From Virgibacillus necropolis (lineage in GTDB: Bacteria; Bacillota; Bacilli; Bacillales; Amphibacillaceae), in NCBI RefSeq assembly GCF_002224365.1, contig NZ_CP022437.1:682001-746000 (forward strand): a DNA stretch of 64,000 bases, given 5' to 3'. A program made the position numbers and the translations under genes. How positions within the stretch are numbered: the first letter of the stretch is position 1; every line of letters begins with the position of its first letter. This document shows, piece by piece, positions 10,501-18,306 of this stretch. Under the pieces are notes generated by a model that worked only from the letters and a program-made list of their open reading frames with translations, had not been told where the DNA came from and did no database searches.

Positions 10501-12187
10501 CGCAACTTATAACGCCGATACTGGTGTATTAGCTATTGATGCAACAGATAGCGGAGTTGGAATTTTAGAATTTAGTGTCACAGTTGACGGTGAACTTTTA
10601 GGTTATGTTCCTGCTGGTACTACGAAAGTTAATTTACCAGGTTTATCTGAGGGAACTAAGATTGAAGTAGAAGCGTTTGATCACGCGGCAAATGAGACAA
10701 CCGATGTAGTTTCATTTGGAGATAATGAATTACCAATCATTTACGTAGATAAAACCGCACCTGAAGCATATGGTGCATATAACACATTAGAAGTTCCTGT
10801 CTCAGGTTATGTTCAAGAAGACGTTGCTTTAGAGTCATTTACTGTTAATGACAAAGAAGTAGAAGTTACAAAGGATGGCAATAAATATAAATTCTCTACA
10901 GTTGTTACATTTAAAGAGGATGGAGCAAAAGACATTCATTTTAAAGCCGTTGACAACTCTGGAAAAGAATTTGATATTAAGCGACCAATCTTTGTTGATA
11001 CGACCAAAGCTGAAATTGAGTATGACGTACCAAAAGTTGTAGATCACAACGTAGATAGCATAAAAGTTGACTTTAACCTTACAGACAACTTTAACTATTT
11101 ATCACTTAAAGTTAATGATGACCATGTGTATGAATTACCATTTAAGACCCCAGCTGATATTATTAATCCAGCTGATGAAATAGTTGAACACACATTATCA
11201 TTAAAACCAGGTGATAACGTATTCAAGTTAACACTTGAAGATGTTGCTGGAAATGTTACAACTGAAGAGTTTACTGTTTATCGTAACGAGAGTGAATCCC
11301 GTGTAGACCGTATCGCAGGTGCAACCCTGTATCATACTTCTGTTGAAGTAAGTCAAGCAGGATGGGAAAAATCTGATACTGTAGTTTTAGCTCGTGGAGA
11401 CCGCTTTGGAGATGCTCTAGCAGGTATTCCATTAGCTAAAAAGTATAATGCACCATTGTTATTAACAGAATCAGACAAATTCACAAAAGTAACAAAAAAA
11501 GAAATTGCACGTCTTGGCGCAAAAACTGTTTATATTCTTGGCGGTGAGCTAGCTGTCGGTAAATCAGTTGAAGATAGCCTAGAATCACAAGGAATTACTG
11601 TTCATCGTATTGGTGGAGAAAACCGTTTTGAGACTTCTGTAAATGTAGCAAAAGAAGTCGTTGAAAATGGTTCTGCAAATGAAGTAGTAGTTGTAAATGG
11701 AATGAACTTCCCAGATGCATTATCTATCGGTTCATATGCTGCTATGGAAGGCTTACCGATAATACTAGTGAATGGAGAGGAACTACCTCAATCTGCTGAG
11801 AGGCTAATGTATGACCTAGGAGTTAATAAAACTCTTGTAGTGGGTGGACCAAGTGTAGTATCTAAAGAATTAATGAATGAACTACCACATCCATTCCGTG
11901 TTGCAGGTGGGAATCGTTATGAAACTGCAATTGCAGTAGCAGAATATTTCGACCTTGATACAAATCATTACTATGTAGCAACTGGTAGACATTTTGCTGA
12001 TGGCCTTTCAAGTGGAGCACTTGCTGCTAAAAACGGCGAAGGTATCTTATTAGTAACTGATCATGTACCAGAAGTTGTAGAAGACTTTATTACGGAAAAC
12101 AATTTAGATCTTCTTACAGCTATCGGTGGACCAATTGCAATTAGTGAAGATGTTGAAAAAGCACTTAATAAACTTCTTGGTCAATAA
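7550..12187 (+). CDS. Secreted subtilisin-like (S8) protease with PA domain and three CWB2 cell-wall-binding repeats
   Basis: This is a 1545-residue exported serine protease resembling Bacillus Vpr fused to wall-binding modules. A signal peptide (1-27) and an I9-type propeptide (about 60-165) precede the S8 catalytic domain. The triad is visible as D200 (VIDTGVD), H266 (HGMHVAG) and S599 (GTSMAAPHVAGG), with oxyanion N366. A PA insert occupies about 420-560 and contains the pair CKVCG. Beta-sandwich domains fill about 680-1250, with repeated YVDTTGPEV-like segments. Three PF04122 repeats (RIAGATLYHTS, RIGGENRFETS, RVAGGNRYETA) cover about 1252-1545 and should hold it in the wall. The start at 7550 follows AGGGGGAAAG. 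It is transcribed opposite to tagB and tagD and splits them. Substrates are unknown. Confidence 0.92.
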   Translation: MYRFRRIFSVVLILLLVLSNGTFAFANTGGKANPIDASELTKKSLLDQIKKIEDPTLDANFNDSEKVRVIVELDGETPLEYANKKGVMYKSLAKPTKESLTTKVEKQQKAAKNAISSKGVDISYNYDYAVSFNGFSGEVEFGNIEKIEAVPNVKEVYLANEYNRPIVEPNMDTSHEYIQSHKTWADAEIKGEGMVVAVIDTGVDPSHRDFVLSDSTEEDLTKKEVKTIIGEGEVKGKYYTEKVPFGYNYYDQNDTILDLGPAASEHGMHVAGTVAANGDPQNGGIKGVAPEAQVLGMKVFSNDPNFPSTWSDVYLAAIDDAIALGADVLNMSLGSTASFYEANSPEDLAITRAVENGIVSAISAGNSGHIGYGWDNPFYQNPDIGVVGAPGLNPDSISVAASGNTAYLYQHNISVGDFEATGYGVDDWTELAASQELEVVSLSQLKGVEEVPGTSCKVCGTPEEFESVDVEGKVVLVKRGTLAFIDKTNNAADAGAVGIIVYDHGTSQFYEDQGGWAIPFTMIHAEDGAALEDAIAAGASTLDISKINSKESPEMGRMTAFTSWGTTPSLELKPEITAPGGNIYSTLNDDQYGVMSGTSMAAPHVAGGSALVQQYLQKDDRFEDLTIEERTRLAKVMLMNTANIIQDLNDQPFSPRRQGAGMMQLLSAVRTPVTVVESSSNEAKVELKDFQSKTFDMTFTAENISDKDVTYNVDTSVLADTLQKTATDLEYNALIAGNMKDVNIDSPESITVPAGESIEFTVTVDLKNAKIPGLDVDGNPTTFDLRENIFVEGYVKLIPEDNTIADLSVPYVGFYGEWDEPEVLDGIQDLGEERFYNFDKLFGPGVGHDMLFGDEGYFVAPVEVDGKKYYPVSPNGDGLYDTVYPLPAFMRNAAEVQFNILGENNKQLRRVLIENDVRKTYFDGGSGSYYSFNPNRQWDGTNLSNVVEDGVYYYEIKSLIDYEGADWQSDKYPLYVDTTGPEVNATYNADTGVLAIDATDSGVGILEFSVTVDGELLGYVPAGTTKVNLPGLSEGTKIEVEAFDHAANETTDVVSFGDNELPIIYVDKTAPEAYGAYNTLEVPVSGYVQEDVALESFTVNDKEVEVTKDGNKYKFSTVVTFKEDGAKDIHFKAVDNSGKEFDIKRPIFVDTTKAEIEYDVPKVVDHNVDSIKVDFNLTDNFNYLSLKVNDDHVYELPFKTPADIINPADEIVEHTLSLKPGDNVFKLTLEDVAGNVTTEEFTVYRNESESRVDRIAGATLYHTSVEVSQAGWEKSDTVVLARGDRFGDALAGIPLAKKYNAPLLLTESDKFTKVTKKEIARLGAKTVYILGGELAVGKSVEDSLESQGITVHRIGGENRFETSVNVAKEVVENGSANEVVVVNGMNFPDALSIGSYAAMEGLPIILVNGEELPQSAERLMYDLGVNKTLVVGGPSVVSKELMNELPHPFRVAGGNRYETAIAVAEYFDLDTNHYYVATGRHFADGLSSGALAAKNGEGILLVTDHVPEVVEDFITENNLDLLTAIGGPIAISEDVEKALNKLLGQ

Positions 12188-12210
12188 CATACCAAAGGGT
12201 TATTACTAAA

Positions 12211-12246
12211 CAGAAAAGGATCCCATTTTTGGGATCCTTTTTTTTC
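12211..12246 (+). terminator. Rho-independent terminator after the protease gene
   Basis: An 11-bp stem (12214-12224 and 12231-12241) closed by a short loop runs into eight T residues. Confidence 0.9.
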
Positions 12247-12269
12247 ATGAATTTTTCCATTAGTTTTAT

Positions 12270-12380
12270 AGGTTTGTCCAAAATCAACTTTACATTGGGA
12301 GGTTTTCAGAATAACAACCTGTTCATCCCCATGTTTTTCTTAATCTTTACAAAGTGATTGCTAATTCTCTAACCGTTATT
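12270..12380 (-). pseudogene. Decayed 5' fragment of tagB
   Basis: Positions 12271-12348 match 6811-6889 inside tagB at roughly 85 percent by eye. Positions 12351-12376 match 6997-7021 at the tagB start, with about 100 bases between the two blocks deleted. The start codon has decayed (CAT is CGT on the plus strand). The intact tagD ends inside this relic: its TAG stop is made from the former tagB codons 2-3. It is the mirror of the tagD relic at 7036-7165. Confidence 0.75.
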
Positions 12381-12767
12381 CGCTTTATTTAAGTCTTTTT
12401 TAATTTGAGTGGTTGAAATTCCAACTGTTCGAGGTAAATAGACAACTTCGCAATGATCCTTTAAGAAGTCAAATTTGCCTTTCCAGTCATCTCCCATAAC
12501 AAATACATCAACATCATTATTTTGAACATCTTCTACTTTTTGTTCCCATTTGTGCTCAGGAATAACCTCATCGACATATCTAATTGCTTCTAGAATTGCT
12601 TTGCGTTGTTCAAAACTGTAATACGCTTTTTTATCTTTGAGTGCGTTGAATTGGTCTGATGAAATTGCCACAATCAAATAGTCCCCAAATTCCTTTGCCC
12701 GGCGTAATATATTTATATGACCAGTATGGAGTAAGTCGAACGTTCCATAAGTGATTACCTTTTTCAT
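12369..12767 (-). CDS. tagD: Glycerol-3-phosphate cytidylyltransferase TagD
   Basis: TagD makes CDP-glycerol from CTP and sn-glycerol 3-phosphate, the donor for TagB and TagF. The 132 residues match the family's usual 129-132. The nucleotidyltransferase motif HTGH lies at residues 14-17 and RTVGISTT near residue 113. The start ATG 12767 follows AGGAGG-like bases. The C-terminus (KANNG) is probably not ancestral, since the stop codon comes from the tagB relic beyond it. Now monocistronic, it appears to have lost its old neighbour to the duplication described in the findings. Confidence 0.95.
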   Translation of the reverse strand: MKKVITYGTFDLLHTGHINILRRAKEFGDYLIVAISSDQFNALKDKKAYYSFEQRKAILEAIRYVDEVIPEHKWEQKVEDVQNNDVDVFVMGDDWKGKFDFLKDHCEVVYLPRTVGISTTQIKKDLNKANNG

Positions 12768-13209
12768 AAAATAACCTCCAAGAAATAAATACGATTTATA
12801 TATTATAGTACTACACTTAGTTTACATTGAAGTAACAAAATTATTAAAAGAACATTTTGCAGAAATTTGTAAACGACACTACATAATGTTCATGTTTGTA
12901 CGATATAAATATCAAATACTACTATCAATTAGTATACTACGAAACTCATATAATAGAAACAAGCATTTTTTGTTAATAGGTTTTATATTTAAAAAGTAGT
13001 AATAATCAGAGTTGGAATTTTTTCACATAATCTATTAACTTTCGACAGAATATGTTGCATACTATGATAGTATACTATTTTTTTGTTGAAAAGTGGTGGT
13101 TTGTTGAAACATGTTCCATAAAACTGGATTCTAAGAAAAGCGGTAGTCACAGGGATACTTGGACTTTGGAAAGTAGTTTTTATTTTTAATTTTAGCGCGG
13201 AGGTATTTA
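12768..13209. other. AT-rich divergent control region of tagD and the glucosaminidase gene
   Basis: Positions 12933-13023 repeat the region before the protease gene (7209-7288). A near-palindrome of ACTAT/ATAGT words lies at 13060-13080. A possible promoter (TCGACA 13042, TGATAG 13065, 17-base spacer) points to the glucosaminidase gene. No ORF is supported. Confidence 0.45.
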
Positions 13210-16200
13210 ATGAAAAAGACAGCAATAGTAATCATCACATTTTTGCTTTTCACTCTATCAATTCCTAGTCAGATTTTCGCAAATGATAGTAAAGATAGCA
13301 AAGTGAATGAATCAGACGTAAAGATAACGAATGTAGAAGATAAGGATATATTAAAGGAAAAAAATACAACTGAGGGATTAGAGAAAGATGAGGGAAATTC
13401 CCCTAGTGTAGAGAAAGATATAAACAATCAAACTTCAGAAAAAGAAGCGGATAAAAGTCAAAGTCAATCTTCATTAAAAACAGAAGATGAACCTAAAGAA
13501 AATACGCAGGATACATTAGATAATACCCAGGATACATTAGATAATACCCAGGAAAGTGAAAAAGTAAACCCAGAAAAAAATGAAAGTGTTATAGAAAAGG
13601 ATAGTTCAACAAATGAACAAGAAAATATTTTTCAAGAAAAGAAGGAATCTGATACAACTAATGAAACAAATGAAAAGTCTACCGAGAAAAAGGCTTCGGT
13701 CAATACATTAACTGTGCCTAACACATTTTCTGTAGCAGATATTAATAAAAGTAATACAAGTAGACTCGGTCATATTCAAAGCGAAAGTGTAAATATATAT
13801 GAAAACTTAACAGATATGCCATACATAACAGCAGGAGAAAAATATACGAACCAAGTTTATTATATTAAGCAGCAAGCTGTTATAAAAGGTCAAACTTATT
13901 ACCTAATAAGTTTAGAGCCAAGTAAAACGAGAGGAGTAGTAGGCTGGGTGAAGGCTGACGACTTATCAACCTACTCGCATACTGGTGTTGATAGTGACAG
14001 CAAAACCTTTTATATCAAGGGAACAGGAAGTGCGTACAACAAAGCATGGGGTGGTTCCAAGAATTTAGTATATGGAGATATGTCTAAGTTTGCGAATCAT
14101 AAATTCACTGTTCACCTGACAGAGGCAGTGGGAACTAATACATGGTATCGTGGTCAATTAAATGGGAAAACAATATGGTTACATGAAGCGTATGTTAAGC
14201 CTCTTTTAAAAAGCAATACAAGTAAACTCGGTCATATTAAAAGCGAACGTGTACAAATTTATAAGGATTTAGGTGTACAGACTTCATCGTTTACAGCTGG
14301 AGAAACCTATACGAATCAAGTTTACTATATTAAAGAACAGGCTAACTTAGAAGGTCAAACCTATTACTTAATAAGTTTAAAACCAAGTAGAACAAGTGGA
14401 GTAGTAGGCTGGGTAAAAGCAAAAGACTTATCAACCTATTCACATACCGGTGTTGATAGGGACAGTAAATCTTTTTATATCAAGGGTACTGGAAGTGCTT
14501 ATTCTAAAGCATGGGGTGGTTCTAAGGATTTAGTATATGAAGATATGTCTAAGTATGCGAATTATAAATTCACAGTTCACCTAACAGAGGCAGTGGGAAC
14601 TAATACGTGGTATCGCGGGCAATTAAACGGTAAAACAATATGGTTGCATGAAGCATATGTAGTAACACATAGCCAAAGTCATACAAGTAAGCTTGGGCAT
14701 ATTGTAAGTTCAAATGTAAAAATATTCACTGATCCATATAGTAACTCATCATACAAAACTGCGGAAGAAACCTATACAAATCAGGTATATTATATAAAAG
14801 AACAAGCTGTAACAAATGGACAAACTTATTACTTAATAAGTATAGAACCAAGTAGAACAAATGGAGTAATAGGTTGGGTGAGAGCGGAAGACCTTTCAAC
14901 TTACTCCCATACTAGTGTTAACAGTAATGTCAAAACCTTTTACATCAAAGGCACAGGAAGCGCATACAGCAAAGCATGGGGTGGATCAAAAGATTTAGTC
15001 TATGAAGATATGTCACAATATATAAATGAAGAGTTCACAGTTCACCTAACAGAGGCTGTAGGAAGCAACACATGGTATCGGGGTAAATTGAATGGCAAAA
15101 CAATATGGCTACATGAAGCATATGTGAAGTCTTATATCAAAAGTAATACGAGCAAATTAGGCCATATTAAAAGCGCAAAGGTAAAAATATACAACAGCCT
15201 AGAAAGTGAATCCTCTTATAAAACAGCAGGAGAAAAGTATACAAATCAAGTGTATTACATTAAAGAACAAGCTTTTACTAAAAGCCAAAGCTATTATTTA
15301 ATAAGTCTAGAACCAAGTAGAGTAAATGGGGTAGTAGGCTGGGTGAAAGCAGAGGATTTATCAACTTACTCACATACTGGGGTTGATAGCCAACAAAAGA
15401 CATTTATTATCGAAGGAACAGGAAATGCTTACAACAAGGCATGGGGAGGATCAAAGAATGTAGTATATAGTGATCTTTCTAACTATAGGAATAAAGAGTT
15501 TGTTATTGATTTAACCGAAGCTGTAGGAGGTAACATTTGGTATCGTGGTCAACTGAGTGGCAAAACAGTTTGGATCCATGAATCATTTCTGAAGAAGGTT
15601 ATAGATATTAGTACTTTTTATAATATGACCTTGGATGAAATGGTAGATATTCAAATGACCGCTACTCCTCAGACTGATAAAAGGTATAAATTATGGATTC
15701 GTGAAGACGCCTTTGATAGCATAACTGATGGTGTTGGTACAATTAATAATAATGTTTGGAATTTAAGGCGGGGACCTGGCACAATGTACGCGAGAGGTGG
15801 ACAAGTTGCTGCAAATTCCACTCATCATATATTAGACAGTTCAATAGGGGCCGATGAATATACTTGGTATAATATCAAGTATACTTCTGGATGGGTAACA
15901 CCAGATATAATCGATCTCAGATATTACTTAAATCCAGCAAATTTCTTGGATACTTTTAGAGACAAACTCCAATTTTTGAAGTTATCACAAACTGCTGGAA
16001 TTGACGTGAATGAGGTAAATGAAAAAATCCTTATAGGAAAAGGTGTTCTGGAAGGTAAAGCACAAGCATTTGTTGAGGCAAGTAGAACGTATGGAGTTAA
16101 CGAGATATATTTAATTTCACACGCTTTATTAGAAACAGGCAATGGTGCTTCAGCATTAGCCACTGGAGTCAAAGTTGACGGTGATCAAGGTGAGCGAATC

Positions 16201-16524
16201 GTATATAACATGTATGGGACAGGAGCATACGATGATTGTCCTTTACTGTGCGGAGCAAATTATGCCTATGAACAGGGATGGTTTACACCAGAATTAGCTA
16301 TAAAAGGCGGGGCAAGATTTGTAGGAGAAAACTATGTTAGCGAGGGACAAGATACATTATATAAAATTCGCTGGGATCCTTTATTTGCAAGTAATAATGG
16401 TAGGTTTGGTCACCAGTATGCAACTGATATACGTTGGGCTTATAAACAAACGGAAAGAATGAGTTATTTATATAGTCTACTAAATGGTTATAAGTTGATT
16501 TTAGATATACCAGTGTATAAATAA
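13210..16524 (+). CDS. Secreted N-acetylglucosaminidase (LytD/Atl-type autolysin) with four GW-type repeats
   Basis: This 1104-residue exported enzyme should cleave glycan strands of peptidoglycan. A signal peptide (1-25) is followed by an acidic, Ser/Thr/Glu-rich linker (about 30-165), which includes a tandem repeat of QDTLDNT. Four near-identical modules of about 155 residues follow (about 180-333, 335-488, 490-643, 645-797). Each contains LGHI, YTNQVYYIK, GVVGW, AWGGSK and a final WLHEAYV, the pattern of Listeria/Staphylococcus GW (SH3_8) modules that bind teichoic acids. An SH3-like stretch (about 850-905) precedes a glucosaminidase domain (about 945-1090), with probable catalytic E975 in ALLETGNG. 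The start at 13210 follows GGAGG. The modules match those in TagH and the amidase at 22910. Confidence 0.9.
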   Translation: MKKTAIVIITFLLFTLSIPSQIFANDSKDSKVNESDVKITNVEDKDILKEKNTTEGLEKDEGNSPSVEKDINNQTSEKEADKSQSQSSLKTEDEPKENTQDTLDNTQDTLDNTQESEKVNPEKNESVIEKDSSTNEQENIFQEKKESDTTNETNEKSTEKKASVNTLTVPNTFSVADINKSNTSRLGHIQSESVNIYENLTDMPYITAGEKYTNQVYYIKQQAVIKGQTYYLISLEPSKTRGVVGWVKADDLSTYSHTGVDSDSKTFYIKGTGSAYNKAWGGSKNLVYGDMSKFANHKFTVHLTEAVGTNTWYRGQLNGKTIWLHEAYVKPLLKSNTSKLGHIKSERVQIYKDLGVQTSSFTAGETYTNQVYYIKEQANLEGQTYYLISLKPSRTSGVVGWVKAKDLSTYSHTGVDRDSKSFYIKGTGSAYSKAWGGSKDLVYEDMSKYANYKFTVHLTEAVGTNTWYRGQLNGKTIWLHEAYVVTHSQSHTSKLGHIVSSNVKIFTDPYSNSSYKTAEETYTNQVYYIKEQAVTNGQTYYLISIEPSRTNGVIGWVRAEDLSTYSHTSVNSNVKTFYIKGTGSAYSKAWGGSKDLVYEDMSQYINEEFTVHLTEAVGSNTWYRGKLNGKTIWLHEAYVKSYIKSNTSKLGHIKSAKVKIYNSLESESSYKTAGEKYTNQVYYIKEQAFTKSQSYYLISLEPSRVNGVVGWVKAEDLSTYSHTGVDSQQKTFIIEGTGNAYNKAWGGSKNVVYSDLSNYRNKEFVIDLTEAVGGNIWYRGQLSGKTVWIHESFLKKVIDISTFYNMTLDEMVDIQMTATPQTDKRYKLWIREDAFDSITDGVGTINNNVWNLRRGPGTMYARGGQVAANSTHHILDSSIGADEYTWYNIKYTSGWVTPDIIDLRYYLNPANFLDTFRDKLQFLKLSQTAGIDVNEVNEKILIGKGVLEGKAQAFVEASRTYGVNEIYLISHALLETGNGASALATGVKVDGDQGERIVYNMYGTGAYDDCPLLCGANYAYEQGWFTPELAIKGGARFVGENYVSEGQDTLYKIRWDPLFASNNGRFGHQYATDIRWAYKQTERMSYLYSLLNGYKLILDIPVYK

Positions 16525-16528
16525 AAAT

Positions 16529-16562
16529 AAAGACAAGCGGAGTCCGCTTGTCTTATTTTTTA
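16529..16562. terminator. Bidirectional terminator between the glucosaminidase and tagE-like genes
   Basis: Twelve-base arms (AAGACAAGCGGA and its inverse, 16530-16553) abut at the centre, so the hairpin loop takes the innermost bases. T-rich bases follow on the plus strand. It serves two convergent genes. Confidence 0.85.
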
Positions 16563-16575
16563 TAGTTTGATTTTC

Positions 16576-18138
16576 TTATTGAAACTTATTCTTTAGTGCA
16601 AAATCAACAACCTCTAACCATTTCTCTTTATAAATATCTTTACTAAAATGATTCTCGATATAATCATTTGCATTTTTACCCATTTCAATTGTTTTTTGTG
16701 GGTTTTCAAACATATAAGTCATTTTTGCTGAGAGTTCCTCAATATTTCCATTTTCAACAATAAATCCATTCTCGTTATTTACAATCATGTCATTTGGCCC
16801 GTATTTAATGTCATAACTAATGACGGGCGTTTTGTTATACATACTTTCCATTACAGATAAGGCAAACCCTTCCTTTTTAGATGTCAAAGCAGAAAAGATT
16901 CCCTTTTGATAAATATCATCTGGTGTATGTGTATAGCCTTTCATAAAAACGTTCTTTTCTAGTTTGAGATCTATAATTAGTTTCTCAAGGGTTTCGAATT
17001 GATCACCAGTTCCCCAAATTTCTAGTTGTGCGTCAGGTACCTTTTCTACTGTAATGTGAAATGCCTTAATAATATTATCAATTCTCTTTAGGGTGGATAA
17101 TCTGCTAACAACAACGCCTAGTTTCGTATTTTTCTTCGTTTTAGAAACTAATTTCTTGATTGATTTACCATTATTATTTTCGTGGTAGTGTGGTATCACT
17201 TGGTAGGGAGCTTCATTACCAATTCTTCTGATAACGTCTTGTTTTTGTTCTTCTGTTAGAAATACTGCTGCGTTAAACTTATCTACATTTTCTATTCCAT
17301 CCTTAACAGCTTTAGTAATCGGGGAATCTACTTCAAAGGGCTCGTCCAAATGGCTACTATGTAATCTCCAAATAGTAGCTGCTTTAGGATGTTCAAAATT
17401 AATTAAAACTTCATCTGTACTCCTAGTATCCGAAATTACGACACACTTATCATTGGCGGTTCTATTTATTACCTCTGTTAACCAGTCAACCTTGTGTGTA
17501 ACATCGTCATTAACAAATGTTTTCTTGATACTAGAATCCTGGTTAAAAAGCAGAAGTCGTTGAACTTTATTGTTTTTCGGATTGTTCCATTGAGTTAAGT
17601 ATGCTTTACCATTATTATTATAGTAAATAATTTGACGTGGTTTGTTTAATGGAAAATCCATGTAGGTGACCTTTTTTAAGTTACCCCATAGATCATAAGT
17701 ATCACGTTTTGTTCGATACCTATTTTCATTAAAGTAATCAATAAATTCTAATGAACCATCTTTATTTAGGGCAATATATTTCGTATAAAGACCGTTATCG
17801 TATACTCTATATGCATCATATTCTTCTCTTTTGTCATAGGCTTTACCTTCTGTCAAATCCTTTATGGAAACTTTTTTTGAACGTCTATCATTTAATACGG
17901 GTTCTCTATTACCCTCTAGTTCCTCATACATATTTAATATAGTTACATCTTTATGTACTTTATTCATTTCTATAAGTTTTTTACGTATTCGAGGGTATTT
18001 CGGGTTAAAATTAAAAGTAAGCATATACGTGTCATAACCCAACTCTGCAAAAAAAGAAGCTTGTTTTAAAGAAGCCCTAGTTAGACCGCCCCTTTCTAAT
18101 TCGATGGAGTTCATTAGGAAATACATTGTCGGTTTCAT
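16576..18138 (-). CDS. Teichoic acid glycosyltransferase (TagE/TarM-like, GT4)
   Basis: This cytoplasmic enzyme of 520 residues probably glycosylates poly(glycerol phosphate). The N-terminus has the family's GGLTRASLKQA (about residues 17-27). A beta-rich middle insert of the DUF1975 kind spans about 100-200. The C-terminal GT-B half carries VVVSRLSTLKRID and the EX7E signature EGFALSVMESM (near residue 422). Its length is close to TarM (about 490) and shorter than Bacillus subtilis TagE (about 670), so the sugar and linkage cannot be named. It is transcribed divergently from tagF, fitting a decorating role. Confidence 0.8.
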   Translation of the reverse strand: MKPTMYFLMNSIELERGGLTRASLKQASFFAELGYDTYMLTFNFNPKYPRIRKKLIEMNKVHKDVTILNMYEELEGNREPVLNDRRSKKVSIKDLTEGKAYDKREEYDAYRVYDNGLYTKYIALNKDGSLEFIDYFNENRYRTKRDTYDLWGNLKKVTYMDFPLNKPRQIIYYNNNGKAYLTQWNNPKNNKVQRLLLFNQDSSIKKTFVNDDVTHKVDWLTEVINRTANDKCVVISDTRSTDEVLINFEHPKAATIWRLHSSHLDEPFEVDSPITKAVKDGIENVDKFNAAVFLTEEQKQDVIRRIGNEAPYQVIPHYHENNNGKSIKKLVSKTKKNTKLGVVVSRLSTLKRIDNIIKAFHITVEKVPDAQLEIWGTGDQFETLEKLIIDLKLEKNVFMKGYTHTPDDIYQKGIFSALTSKKEGFALSVMESMYNKTPVISYDIKYGPNDMIVNNENGFIVENGNIEELSAKMTYMFENPQKTIEMGKNANDYIENHFSKDIYKEKWLEVVDFALKNKFQ

Positions 18139-18306
18139 TTAAATACCTCACTTTTTAGTCTAAGATATGTTACATGTATAAATTGATGTTACATTGATAA
18201 ATAGTGTACTATAAATAAACAATCTAATATAGATTTGAAAATGATTAAACTCGTATTATATAATATGCTTGTACTATTACACAATTGAGAGGAGTCCACA
18301 CTCGTC

